Assembly (NCBI RefSeq): GCF_001949145.1 | Contig: NW_019091371.1 | Coordinates: 1,852,291-1,916,290 of the forward strand | DNA from: Acanthaster planci | Taxonomy: Eukaryota; Echinodermata; Asteroidea; Valvatida; Acanthasteridae | DNA: 64,000 nucleotides | Direction: 5' to 3' | In this document: positions 26,901-41,900 of the stretch, one piece after another | How positions within the stretch are numbered: the stretch's first letter is position 1 | How the letters are laid out: each line of letters opens with the position of its first letter | Translations under genes and position numbers: made by a program | The notes under the pieces: model-generated | Databases searched by the model: none | Seen by the model: the letters and a program-made list of their open reading frames with translations, nothing else | What the model was told of the DNA's origin: nothing

Positions 26901-29900
26901 TATCAAATGATATTTGGTTAGAGATTGTCATAGTGGTCAGAACTTCAAAGAAAACTGGAAAAGTGTTTAAAACACTTGGTAGTTTTGTCTGTCAAAACCA
27001 CCTGTGTGACAGATTCTTGACAAAACAATATGCATATGTCAACTGAGGTATTTATGATTTGCAATTAAAACTACCACATTACAATATAATTCTTTACAAC
27101 AAACTGAAACACAACAACCCCCAAAATACGAAAGATGTGTTTGTTAAATCAACAAACAGCTGTTTTATAATGTCTTTATGGGCCAATGTCTGAATCTGGC
27201 TATAGCTTGAAATTAGAGAGGAGTATAGGAAATAGATGCTACTGGACCACAGGCACCTTAGGGTAATAGGTGCACTTTGGTATATGGTTCGGTGTAAAGT
27301 TTTATTATTTTGCATGAAACATCATCCTATTATGTGACAAAATGTGTCAGTATTTCAGCCAACTGGGGGTAATATATAAAATCAAAGACATTGTGTTCTG
27401 GTCAACATTACTACATTGTAAATATGATTTCAATGTGGTGTCATTAAGCCACGGATCATAACATCATTGTGAAAATGCTGTGGAGACAGATTTACAGCTA
27501 AGGGTCTTTGAATGTGCAAACTTTCATAGCCTGTAAGAAACTAATGACAGCAGATACAACTTGACAAACTTCAAATTTAATAAAAATTCACAAGATGTCA
27601 TGACATTGCTTACACGCCAAGTTTTTAATCCACTTGGACATGTATTTCTGTAGATATAGGATTTTGAAAAATGCAACTTTAACATGGCATCATACAACAA
27701 TGAGATTATCGTACCAGAAATCTTCAAGGACCATCTTTGGGTTGTGGTCTACATATGTGCCAAACTTCAAGCCAATCAGACCTACCAAAATGGCAAAGTG
27801 TATTAGCAGAAGAAAAAGAGTCCAAAATGGATAAAAATGAGGGGGGGGGAAGAAAATTTGAAGGAAAACAAAGGCTGTTTAGGCTGAGTTGCTGAAAAAG
27901 CTAATAACGACCTTACTCCAGAACTAGATAGAAGCATTTGTAAACAAATACAAACACAGAGCTGTTTTGGGACTGTTTCACCAATAAAATAAGTATTCGC
28001 AATTGTGATGAATAAACCTGGCATCAAGAAACTATGAGAGAGTAAAAAGAAACAATTTACTATTCTGGACGTCACATATCCGTCACATACCACGAGTTTC
28101 AACCGATGCAGTTGGATTTCAACTTCAGAAGATAATCTAACATAACTTGTCACATGATGTCATTCTGACAGTTGAGAGTTTGCCTTGTACTTTGTGGAGT
28201 TTCCAAGAATTGCTTGAAAATTATAATATTGACTTAAAGATGACATATTCGACTTCTTAGACTGATGACATCATTATGAGTGGACTTTATACCAGTTACA
28301 AGAATTGTATTTTTAAAAAAGTGTGTTTGTGGACAAACACAGCTGGTTCGGCCCTGGTCTCCACCCTAATGAATTTCTTGACAAACCACTCACAAAATTT
28401 AATGACAAGTGCACACAGACGATACAGAAAACACATTGTTCAGTGGAATATTTAAAATCGTCAGAATCACAAGAGGTCAATCTTGGTCTAAAACCCTTCC
28501 CCTTTAAGTTTCAACCAAATCAGACATGTACTTTACGAGATATAGCACTTTAAAGATTGCCCCCTTAATGTCAAGTGACTTAAACCCTTCCCTTTCCAGC
28601 CACACACAAAGTTTCAACCGAATCGGCCATGTACGTCATGCGTACAACGGTTTCAAGAGTTCCCCTTTAATGTCATGTGACTTGCCAGCTGATGAAGTAA
28701 TTATGAGAACTTGTACAGAAACCTTTTCTAGCGTGTCCTTAGTGTGTGCCCCTAACGTGAACTCCGATCGATAACAGTGCCAAAGTTCTCCTTTTGAAAA
28801 ATATGTACAAAACCTAATTAGAGAGGGAAAAATAAAATATTTAAAATTCAAAAATTAATCATGTAATGACGTCACCATATTGATTTTTTTTGTAGGACCA
28901 TCCCTTATTGATTGTCTGAGGGCTTGTTACATATGCAGTCAATCAGATTTTTTGAAAAAGTGCTCAAGTCAACTAACTCATAATTTACTTGCACAAAACC
29001 TGTGGAAGAAAACTGCACCTTTAAAGTCATGTCACGTGATTTGCGTTTACATTGAAAAAATTACAAAATGGAAATTTGTATTGTTACGTCATAGATTTAA
29101 GCAACTTTGCCAACCAGTGGTAGTAATGCGCATGCACTTGTCTTATTTCTCTTTGCATATTTCACGTGAACTTTCTCATGAAATATGCAAATAAGACAGG
29201 TGCTTTGCATTACTACCACTGGTTGGCAAAGTTGCTGGTATCTATGACGTAATACAAATCTCGATGCGCGCGTTACTATCACCGTTTCTGTCCTAGTATA
29301 TTTTGACATGAGTGCCAAACTTAAAGACAAGGAATTGTTACTTTCAACCTCAGTTTCCACAATATCCCCATATGTATTTTTATGAATGATATGATATCCG
29401 ATATCAACATCATATCAAAATATCGTTAAATATCATCATATCATACAGGCTTAATACTTGCTTCAGCAAGAGGAACTCCATCAACTTCTTTTTCCAGCCA
29501 GTCCTACTTCCAAACATTATTTATGTCTTTAGGCCCCCAAAAATTGTTCAGCTTGTTGTTTCCCAACCGACTTTAAGTGTTCGGTGGAACCCTAAAATTT
29601 ATATCGGCAAGTAAGAAAATCAAATTTAAAAATGTCAAAATGCTTTTATTTCTAACTTTGCCTACTTACATTCGCAACTTTTGAAAAGAAACTCATTATT
29701 ATCAGAAGTTCCCTTCGTGTTTTGCAATTGCAGTGGTAAAAACATGAGCACAATACTGCTCTATGCACTAACCGTTCACTCACACAGCTACACAGCTGCA
29801 CACATTCTAAAAGCATTGATGTTGCAAGAAGATTTCTGCAAGTTAATTCACAGAACCTGATCTCTTTCCAATATATGTATTTTCTGTGTTCAAGAATGTA

Positions 29901-32900
29901 ATTTGAGATTCTACTGCTTGTAGCTCCTTGTCTTAAGGCCTGTTTTACCTAGACATCAACCATCCATGATTACAATACACAAAGTAGTTTGAAGGGAAAC
30001 TTGTATGTCCAGTTTAACAGGACATCAATGTCTAAAAATAATGTTATTCACCGAGGTATACATTATTGAATTTGCTTAGATGGTTCTATGATATCACTCC
30101 TGTCTTTAGCCGTCTTTGTAAAGAAATTTAATTTTTAGAGAAATATATGGAATTTTTCTAAATTGCTCTTATATTAAGCATCTTGCCCTTGTCTCACACT
30201 TGTCAGCTGTATGCTACATGTATGTTTTGTTTGTCCCTTGTCTGTATGTTTTTTTTCAGATTGCCTCCTCATTGTCTGTCTGTCCATACATGCAGGTAAG
30301 GGTACAAAAGCATTTGCTTAATCCCTTTGCGATGGAGGACTGCAAGCTTCGCAGCACTGTGTGAGGATTAGTGCATACCACACATACAGTCAATTCACCA
30401 TGCAGCTGCTGATTCAATGGGGCCTGCTGCTGGACAGAGCTTTGCATACTGGGCATACCACAGCCCTGCAGTCGTGGTCAAAAGAATACAGGCGTGAAGG
30501 GGTTAAAACGTAACACCTAATGTTGTCATTTTCTTCTAAATGCTATGTGACTATGATAATATTAATGCTATTTATATCCATCGGTGACAAATGTACGTTT
30601 GTGTATCTAATTTGTGTCCACGATGACCAAATTGAATAAATGTCAACTTACTACTACTACTAGTCTCGTATTCCAAAAAATTTCCTGCTGAGGCAGAGGG
30701 TTTATATCGTCCATCCCTCTAGATGCATCATGCATGTGGACAGGGTTTTCAGTCCCTGCCTGATTCCATGGGTTTCCCTGGAATATTTATGCAGGGTTTT
30801 CCTCCCACCTCTAAAATCCTCCCCCACGTAGAGTGGGTCGGGTCTCCTAGTGATACTTACCCCTGCCCAGCCTACATATGCAAATTTCCCATGTGACAAT
30901 TCCCTGAAAAGACTTGATTGTGCATACTGCCCCTTGACCCTCCACAATGCACTGCTGTCCCGCTGCATTCACATACCCCTGCCCAGCCTACATATGTAGA
31001 GTGGCAGCGGACCCTGGAGGTGGGTCGGCGACAGGAGTGAAGTTACTAAAAGGAACACAAGGCGGGTGTTGCAAGATCAAGCACTCACCAGGAGAAACTC
31101 TGCTCTGTAGAGCATTTTTCAGGAAGCATTTTTCGGTGAAGGTGGAGGAAGATTTCCACCAAGCCGTCTCACAGATTTCAGCTAGAGGAACTCCTCTGAA
31201 GTACAACCAGGATGCAGTCGTGGCCCGAACGGCACGGGCCCTGACCCAAGATTGGGTCATCTAATCATGTTGTGCCAGCCAGTCTCGGTTAGCGAAGATA
31301 ATGACCGAGACCATCCATCGGGCAATAGTGTTCTTCGACGCCAGGTGAAAGGGTTTTGTTGTGGTGATGAAAAGCTGGGAATTAGATTCTCAGCAATGCT
31401 TGGTCTTGGCAAGATATCACTTGAGAGTCCAGACCAGACACCATCTCTTGTCAGAATCGTCTCCCGAGAGTGAGACTATGTTGGGAGCAAATTTGTTGGG
31501 AGGCCCGAAGGTAAGCATCTGGTTTTTCGACAGAAACCAAAAGGTTGGGATAAGGCGAACCAGATGTGGCTCCCAGCAGACGTGACCATCAGCAATCGAT
31601 GGGGCATGCAGCTTGCTTCCTTGTCTCGATGCAACGACCACAAGGAGGAATGCCAGATTGATGCTGATATGGATGTCAGATGCATTGGACTGCAGTTTGA
31701 GGGGGGGACCATCAAGAACGGGTAGGACACTTCCAAGGTCCCAGGTTAACATGAGGTATTTGACGTGGAGACACTTGACAAACATTCCTCAAAGAAGATG
31801 GTGGATAGCAGTGTTGTGAGAGACAGTCGATCTATTGCTGCAGTCCGAGTGAACAACCGCCAAGGCCGACCAGTAGTTGAGGAGGGTGGCAATCCGGAGG
31901 CCCAATTGAAACAGGAAGTGACGAAGTCACGGAACTCACAGGAGCTTTGGTTGGAGAAACATCTTGGTTGTCGCACCATCTAATAAAATGTTGTAGTTGG
32001 CTTTTGCAAATTTTGTGAGTGCACAGTTGTCAACCCAGGGCTGCCATGGACACAGCATCTGTAGAAAGGCCCAACACCCTGAAGGATCCTCCAGAACATA
32101 AAGTGAAGACCCTCCGGTAGTGGGTGGAAGATTCCTGACTGAAGGACCTGTGGCTGTCGTACCAGGGGTCTTATCAGTCTTGGTAACCATGGTTGGCAAG
32201 GCCAGTACAAAGCGATGAGGAGGATCTGACATGGCTCCCATTCTATCTTGGACAGGACCCCTGGGATATTGGGGAAAAGGCGTACGCCAGAAGGTCTGCC
32301 AAGCTGATCTGTAGTGTACTTGTCACCCATGCCTGTGGGTGAAGGAACCTGGAGCAGAGATCTTCCAGAGATGGGTTTTGTCGACGGAAGCGAAGAGGTC
32401 GATATGAGGATGCCTGATCTCCACAAAAACCTGTCTGACCTGGGAACAATGGGGCGTTGGCCTGAGGCGTTGTAACTTCCAAGTCACGCTTGAGTGAACT
32501 GCTGTGAAGTTCGTCTGACAGCTGTAGTTCATGGTGTGTGGCAGTCACTGTAGCTGGCCCAGGAGGTGTGGGGTTGCCCCGGTGTGTAGACTGGTGAGAC
32601 ATATCGATAAATACATGTATTCCATGGTAGGCACTGGTAGTAGGGAGACAGGCAGAGAACTGGGGGTGAAGGAGTGAGTTTACTCTTCCCAAGTGCAGTG
32701 CTGAACCGACAACTTCACCACGATCCGGGACATGATCTGGAGCCGGGTCATGCTGGGGCAATGGTTCTGGCCACTTCAGTCTCCGAGAATGCCCCTTGTG
32801 AGGGAGGAGGGACGACCGGGAGGGGATCCAGGTTGGGTGTAGTCACTGCTGGCTGAGGCTTGCAGGTGAGAGTGTCCAAGGTCAGGATCGGTGGCCTCAT

Positions 32901-35900
32901 GGCCGGAGTCCATCGGCAGACTGGAGCTGCGGATGGGGAGTGGCGGACTAAAGTCCCAGTGGCATAGCAGTCCAAAAGGGGCAACAACTTCCGATACAAC
33001 GGCAGGCTGAGTGCCGTGTTGTATTGCAGACTCATCCATGGCAGAAGAAGTGGAGAGTGGCGAACCCACTGTCGAACCCATTGCTCACTTGGAGGGGGTT
33101 GACTGGCCCAGCTTCTGAGCAGGTGCCGCCCGGCGAGCAGAAGCCGGCGAGGGACCTGGGGCAGATAGCAGTCCGTTGCCCCACGAGCCCCGCTGGGCCA
33201 ACGGTCAGTAGGGTTGCTCAAGGATGTTGTAGGTACCCATGCCCGGGACCTGCAGCTTAGAGGAAGGAATAGCTTCTTATGGTCTGGTCAACCGTGATCA
33301 AGGGTACTGTTAGGGCACAGCATGCTCAGCCCCGTCGGTAGGTGTACTGAGTAGCCATCAGTGATCAAGGGTAGTGTTGTGCGGCAACTGCTAGCTCAAC
33401 CCCAGCCCATTCACTCCACTGGGTCTCTCCCCAACATGGCTGTTAACCTCGCGCAACACAAAAACCACACCACAAAGGAGCGGGGCAGCCCGCCAAGCCC
33501 CATTCAACGGCCAGACCCATAAAGCGTTGGGCTGTTATTATTCGAACGAACACACAACACTGGGCACAAAGGGCTGCACATAAGCCCTGTTCAATGGCCA
33601 TACACAACACATACCATAGTAGGTCACACCCAAACCTGCAGATTACACACAGAAAAAAAAGGGGCAGAAAAGAACAACAAAAACACCAAACACAAAACTA
33701 AGCACTCTTACCAACAGATAAGGAATCACTCTTTATTCGTAAATAGGAATCAAGTCAATTCACAAACGTGAAAGGTTACAGAACTCGAAACTCTGAAAAT
33801 GCCATTAAGACACATCCGTAAATGATAAGCAGTGAGAAAAGATGGACAAACATGGCAGTGGGACCGCATTGCATCGTGGAGGGTCAAGGGGCAGTATCCA
33901 TAATCAAGTCTTTTCAGCGAATTGTAACAGGAAATTAGCATATGTAGGCTGGGCAGGGGTATGTGAACACAGGAGACGTGAACATTTCTTCACTGTCTTC
34001 TTAATTGTCACTTCATCCTGTAATTGGCACTAAACAGCCCCGTTGCCCCTGGCGGGAAGCTGGTCCTCCAATCAGTAAAACCCATAAGCATAAAAATGTA
34101 TATCATGTTCTTGTGATGTGACCCCCATGCTGGTACTGTGGCCCCCCTTGATGCCTGAAGCTGGCAATGGGGCTAGTGCTAAATGTGCTGTTGGATGAAC
34201 AGATATATAGAGTTTTTAAAGCTTTTGTGGCAATTTTGGGTAGCTTTCATCTCCGTTCAACTAGCACAACCCCCCCTTAACAAAATTCAAACCTACCATG
34301 TACCAACCCTAATTTAACAGGCATGTAATAAGAAGACTTCTTTTGGTCTTATCAACAGCTCTGGTCCCTGTTCTCATTCGACGATGTCTTTCCTTTTTGA
34401 CGTCATTTTGACACATGGGTATGCATTTGATGTTTCAACCGATGTAGGCCCTACAGGTCCGACCACATTTTACAGAAGTGTGTCTCACATGCGTGTATTG
34501 TATAGTATCCGAATCCCAAAGTAGTCAATAACATAAAAAAACAAAAACAAAACCATATCGCTAGCTTGTTGTACATCACTAGATTCAAATCCAACACTAC
34601 TAATGGTCTTAATGTGCACGGAACGGAGCCTGTACCCTGCATGATTTTATTCTGTTATAAAAGTACACAAAACATGGAGCCAGATGACATCCTTCATTTG
34701 TTACAGTGTGCCAAAGAAATGGTGATCAAGACATCTTCTGTGGGTGCCGCAGACTGAAACAAGCATCGAAAGTAGATTTTTTTTCATGGCCAGACGTGGA
34801 AATCCACAGATCCATGGAAAAGTTGCATGCCTGAGAAATGTATTCTACCTTGTAGTTCAGTGCTTCCATCGTCTTCTAGAACCTCAGCAATATCAGCAGC
34901 CATCTTAAGAATACTGTCAGCTAGGAAGTGAGATGGTTCAGTATCTTCTGCATTCTCCAATCCAAGACCACCAAAATCATCACCTTCAGCTGTGGAATAT
35001 TAAATATTCAGGTTAAAGTGAAGTTAGTCTTCTAAATGTTGAGTGTTAGTGTCAACAATAAACGAACCTCTCTGCCAACGGACAGCATCAGCCACGTTAA
35101 ATGCAGGGATCAACCTGTTAAAAATCTACAAGAAGTGTCCATCCCTGCACCTGAAAAAAAACAGGTATTCCTGACACCTACCCTGAAAAGAGATTGGAGG
35201 AATTTGACAGATACTGACATTCAACATGGATAAATAAAATCATAGTATTGAGACTAGTGGGCTTGAAGCTGTGTGGACAAAAACAGCACATGAAGTATAC
35301 TTTGATATTTCAATTCAACTAAAAAATGATAATGGTAATGCTGACATCAGGGCAATATTGAATAATCAAATATTATCAATATTCTGATGGACTGTACATT
35401 TGTGGAGCTACATGTACATGTATCAGGTGGCTTTTCTCACAAGAATCATGAAAATTGTACCAAAAAAAGCACAATGGAAACACCATTCTTCTCAACAGAT
35501 AAAAACTTAATGTTATAAGTATGCTGATGCTGCTAATGCACAAAAACCAAACTAAACAAGTTAAATATTCAGGCAAATTTCAAGGCTTACAGTACCTTCT
35601 GTTGAAGCATTACCTCATTCTTTACCAGGAAATTATGCATGAATTTCAGCAATACGCTAGACTGAGCACGGAAAATTCCAAGTTGTAAACAAACGATCTA
35701 TTAAGACATTGTGTTAAATGAATGTTTCACATACATACAGTAAAAATTATCACTTTTGTTCCTTGACCGATGGAGTATTTATCACCTGTCACCTTGAAAA
35801 ACTCATCCTTGACAGCACCTTTATAAAAATGATGTCTTGTATCATATACATTATAATGTAAAGCATCTATACTAAGTGAAAGGTCAGCTTGTTGGTAAGT

Positions 35901-38900
35901 CGATTGTTTGGTCAGTCACTGAATCAGTCAGATGGAAACAGGCTGCTCCTTTTGTGTCCACCAGAAATGGAATCACAGAAATGACGAGCAGCTGGAACAT
36001 AATCCATGGGTGTAATTCTAGGAATAATGTGGATACCATTGGCTTACATCTAGGTGTTATTCAACATGTTTGAGATCTATGATATAGAGCAAGCAACCCC
36101 TGTAAAGCCACAGATAGACTCAGCCTATGATTCCTTAGTACAGTTAAACCTGCCTTAGGGACGGGATCAAAAATACAGAGACCATTCACACGTGCGAACA
36201 CCAGGAACGCATTCTTTTGTTAAAGCTACCTTCACTTTGCGCATGTGAGAACGGCCGTCCTGTTCTCTCACGTTCCTCTACAACAAAAGACCCGTCACTG
36301 TCTGTGCACACGACAAGATGTTGTGGCCCCCATGGTGGCACAAAACGTATGCAAAGAAAATGTGTAGTCTGCAAAACAAGGATGGTGTTCGAACAACCGT
36401 CCATGGATTTGCAAACAGCAGGAAAACTTAAATGTTGGGCCACTCTTCTGCTTAAGACATTTCTTTTAATTCTCTGAAGGAAAGCACTTCAGCACTGCAT
36501 TCCACAAAGTAATACTTTGCTTCGTATCAACAAAAGATACACATTGTTTAAAGTTTTGTGAGTTGTTTGTTACTGAGTAGAAACATCTTTCCAGCCTTTT
36601 GAGGTTTGCCCATCTTCTTTTGGTATGTAGAGCCTGCCAATACTGAACTTGAAGGAAAAACATTAGTGCTTACGATGTTAGCACTCTTGGTACTAGAATT
36701 AGGGGAAGGATTCTGAGCCCTACCAATCGCATTATTTTCATTTCAGGTTGTATCCCTCCCTATCACAGAGCATTATAGCCTTCACAAATTTATTCTACCA
36801 TTTCAGAGTTTTGTCCTAGTTTTGAGACCTAGGCAAAAACATTTCAGCTCCCAACTGGCTGCTCTTTTTAAAGATTTTTATCTTTAATTTTAAGCAACTC
36901 CAGCAAAAAGAATATTCCTGCCTTTACACATTAAAAAAAAACAATCCAACGATACTTGTGCTTCACAGGTTTGAAGAATCGGAATTTATGTTTAATTTAC
37001 TAAACGTTCAGCAACTTTTCAATTTGCCATTTAACCATTTGGCCAACACCAAAAAAAACATTAATAATAATAAAAGCTGCCGCATATCAGCTCTGTTTCT
37101 GCCCAACAAGTGAGTTTTTAATGCACGTACAGTAGCTCAACGACAATGCATTTGTGGTTGTCTGAGTGTATGCCGGTGTGCTAATATTGAAGACATACAA
37201 CTTTCCAAAAAGGGAGAGAACCGAGGGGAAGTTGTTGCAATTTATCACTGTGTAATTATAAGAAATATATTCATTTGGGCTGTTCAGCAGAATATTTTTC
37301 CTTCCAAAAAGGTGAATAAATTTTTGTAGAAGAACTTGTTTATAAATTTTAAGGCCTGGAAAATGCTATTTTTCATAATTTAATGTCAAGAGAAGAAGAT
37401 GAAGGAACATTATTTAATTCACCAAGGCTGTACAACAAAGTCTCGCTAATGGCCAGGCAGAGTCCGGGCAGGGGCTTGAAGGGGCCCAAGATTTTCCATG
37501 GTAATACTCTTTCTTGGTAACAGTGGCATAACTCTGGGACTGTAAGTGTATCCTATCAAAATGGCTGCTTTACTTGCTAAGAATCAACTTTTATAGTAAT
37601 TGACTGAGGATTTACAATCAATGTATCTGCCCCCAAGTCTTCCTATGAAGAGGGGGCATCTTCAAAGATAGCCTGTGTGACCCAAATACTTAAAAAGATA
37701 CATTGTGTCTAATGCAGCAATAGAGCTGTTAATCACTCCTCAGAAGGTTTATTTTCCTGCAGAGCTGGGGTGGATTTATTCTAGAATTTTTTATCTTCCG
37801 GATTTGCCGAGCCACATGCACATAGTCATTTAGTCCCAAGATTTTATTTTTTTGTGTATTGGTGTCTAAGTCAATTAAAAACTACAACATTAAGAATTAA
37901 AACAGCCATTTTTTTTGTTCTATGTTTAGACAAGTTACATCTTGGAAACGGTACTTAAAGGTTTGACAAGACTAACCAGCTCTAAGCCTGAGTTATCGAG
38001 AGTTCCTGAAGAGTGGACTTTTACAGCATCTTTTGAAATTAAAAATTAACCCAGATTGCGTCAATTGAGCTTTGTGAAACCTTCAACAGTTACTTCTGTT
38101 TAAATGTCTTGGAAAATCTCTCTAACGGATTTAATTTGTTTCATTGAAACGGTTAAACGTTTAAATTTCCGACCCTTACTGTCATGGAAAAGTTTTCATC
38201 CAGACATATCCAAAAAAGCTCACAGTGGGAGACAATAACGTGGATGACGAATGCAAGTGGTCTGTTGTCCACCTAATGTCACTTCTACCCGAAAATGCAG
38301 CTGTGCACCTTGTATAGATGGGGGAAATCATGGAATGTAATGGTCGGTGATGGTACATTAGTACCATACAATGGTCAAGTGCTTTGAGGAAAAAAGTAAA
38401 TTTTAAAAAAGTATTTATGGAAGACTCGTTTTTACGGGATGAATTCACTGGCCAATCCTTATTGTTCAGAACAAGAGAAAAATAAAAGTAGCAAGGAAAT
38501 AAAATCAGGAGAGTATTCCAAATAAAGTCTCTGAGGAGCTTTCATCCAACCAAAGATTGAAAGCTGACCGATGGTCATGTATTACAATTGTTCCAGTCTA
38601 CCAGCCAAATATATTAATACTTCCCTCCTTGGCATTTTCTATCCTAACCTGTGGTTTTTATTATTTTTCACTAAAACAACCGCGCAATTATTTTATTCAG
38701 AGCACCCAACCCACCAAAAATATAAATTCTTTCCCCCCTTGGCTTTCTCTAAGGTTTTAATTTTTTTCTGCACCACGTCTGTTTTTTATTTGTAGCAGCC
38801 AACCTGCCAATAATATTAATTCTTCCTTCCTACGCATTTCTTTTCCATCCAAACCTAGACCATGTGTGGTTTTAAATTTTTAACGGTCCCACTGTATTTT

Positions 38901-41900
38901 TTTTGGAGTGTCCACCCCAACCCATCAAAATATATAAATTCTTTCCTCCTTGGCATTTTTTCCGATCCAAAACCAAGACGTGGTCTTTATGTGTTTTTCC
39001 TGTACCTGTTCAAATTTTTCCTTATTCCGAGCACCCAACCTGTCAAAATATATTATTTCTTTCCTCCTCAATTTTTTTTGCCCAAACCTCGACAAGGAAG
39101 GTTTTTTATTAAGAATGTATAAAATGAGGGAAGTCCGTACATGAAAGGGACAGAATGAGCATTTATAAGAGGGAAGAAAAAAATCTTATCACTGTTGACA
39201 CTCAGCAAAAGCTCAAGAACAACTCGTATGCATGTTCTTTGCATCTTTGTCGTGACCCTGCCGTTCTCGCACGTGCAGGAACGGCCAATTAACGTAACAA
39301 TACTCTCTGGATCACTCATGCAAGCGAACAGGCAGGAATGCGTTCTGAAGTGCTCTTCGGAATGGGGGTGAACGGGAGGGCATGCAGAATGGAAGGGAAC
39401 GCGTGCAAACGGTCTCTGTATCTTTGATCCCGTCCCTTAGCAACCAACTGTGTATAACATCCATTTGCCATTAACGACCATTTTCAAATCCCTTCATGTA
39501 AAAACCAGCATGTACATACTGTGTCTGATAACCCACTATACGAGACCAATGACTCCCATTTTTGCATCCGTATGGATGCTAAAACTGGTATGTAACGACC
39601 AAAGTGACCATTGAAAACCACTTCAGCCACAATAGTTGTTTGATTTTTGAGACGTTTAAAAAGTTAAACGACAGGACCTAAGAGGATTAGAAAATTAATG
39701 CCAGGGTCACTTTCAGAATCTTTTCAAGGTTGCAGCAGAAAGCCTGCATTGGCGTCGTCGAGCAGCCAGCCAGTCATCGCGTCTAGACTTCTTCAGAAAG
39801 TCTGAACTGAACCCTATTGGGCCAAAAGGGCCACACCAAACCAGACAGCTCTCTTCAGAGCCAACATCAAACACAAATAATGAACCAAATGGCTCTTTTC
39901 AGGGCCAACATTATCAGGTCAGGGACCAAACCACAATCTAACGATGTCCCTAGTTTCTGAACACGTAGCTATACCTGTAGTTCAAGCAGCAATGACATCA
40001 TATTTATCAGATCACGTGATAATAATGTAATTTTCCTGCACGATTTTGGGAAAGTAACGAGATTTGAAATGCTGTCAGCCAACATGGCCGCCGTTACTGT
40101 TACCGTTGGAGTTTATGGAAAAATTGTTTCCGATTGCTATTTTGAAAAATCGCCATGGTAAACATAAAATGTGCCACAGTGAATCGATGGAGATTTTGAA
40201 TGGCAACATTTTCATGCATAAAGTGCACTTCGGCAAAGTTTCGTTTTCTTCGCGTGAACGTTTTCATCAGCAGAGTTGGACTCGCCTGCCTACCGAATCA
40301 GATACACCCAGTGCAAGATTCGAGCGAAAAATCTCCTTGATCCGCTTTTAAAGAAATGAAAGGGACGTTTCATCTAGATATTGGGTATCATGTTTCCTGT
40401 AAATGTGATCAATCAATGGAATTTGTTTTGAAGTTTTGGGCTGATAAAGATATCGATGTCATCTGCGAACCGTAATCTAAAAATAGTTATCATATTACGT
40501 CATTGTTGCACAAACGAATAGCGTATGCTTAGTCTGGCGTCGTTGCTAGATTGTGGTTTGGTCCCCGACCTAATTATATGGCACTGAGTGAGAAATGTAT
40601 CTGTCGTTGTGCCAGTAATGTGCTGTTTAAAAAATGGGTATTTTCTGTTTCATATCCCGTATTCCGCTTCAGAAATTCAAATTCCGTTTCATATCTTCGT
40701 AAGCATGAAAACGGAGAGCAAGTTTTAAATTATGCATGGAAACTGTTTGCCCAACCATACCTCCCCCCCTTAAAAAAAAAAAATTATTTCGGTATACCCT
40801 GCAGTGTTTCCAATTTTTAAAAATACTTTTCTGTAGTGATAATAAAAAAAAATCTACACAATAAATACGGCATCCTCATCCCTTGATTTCCCACCGGACC
40901 AATCATCAAAACCTTCCTAGATTTATCAACGGACAATTCTGGAGTCACTCCTCATGTATAAAATCAGATTACATTTAAATACATGTACAGCAACAAAATT
41001 CAGAAAACTGAAAACTTAGCTCTTCATCGAACACTTCCGAGGGCCCATTCAGCTATGGTACACTAGGTTTCATTTAATTAAGAAATATGTAATTAGTGCC
41101 TCATTTGCTGTCGCAGTTTCACACATGCGGATTCACAGACTGAATTCCCCACATGTGCAATATTGTTTGTGCCTTGATTTCAATGCCAGTCAATGTGTGT
41201 ACCATACCATGCGGTTGCGCTCATGCCAGGTTGGTATGCATTTATTTATGATTCTTTGCTGAAAATTTTCTGTACTTTTGAGGCCATTCCTAGAGGGAAA
41301 TTTTACAAGTTCTGTTTCAAGCAGTAATTTCCGATTCAAAGTATTGATCTGCAAATTCTGTCCCAAATCCTTGGCTCTACACATGTATAACACACTATAT
41401 GTAAGTGTTTTAAATAAAAATGACTCAGTCCACACCACCCAGTGTAATAAAAGGCAAATCATTAAAATATACAAAATATAAAGAAGCATTGCATGTATAA
41501 ATAAATACATAAGCAGTTTCTTATAAGAATGTCACACAAAACCAGATTCACTTTATTTGGAACATAAGAATGCAACGGTTGGTCGCTAAACAAGGCAGGT
41601 TTGACTGACATTACTTGTACATGAGCCAAAACCTCTATGAAGAGACCACCTGTCTATAAAGACCTTTTTTTCCCTGTTTCCATTGAGTGGTCTCAGCAGG
41701 CAGGTTTGACTGTAATAATAGTACTAGTTATGTTGTACATATGGAACATACATGTACCTAATGTTTGCAGGTTGTTCATCTCCAGCTGTCCATCCACTTT
41801 GGAGTCTTGACTGCCTTTGCTTCCTTCATCTCCTGCAATGGCATCTGCCAACATGAGCATCTCTGCTTCTAGTGGATCTGATGGGATCCTCTCACTGATC

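Noticed and set aside
39440-39830. A histone coding region upstream of the stem-loop-like sequences
   Set aside because: No frame here matches any core histone or H1; only the stem-loops themselves can be supported.
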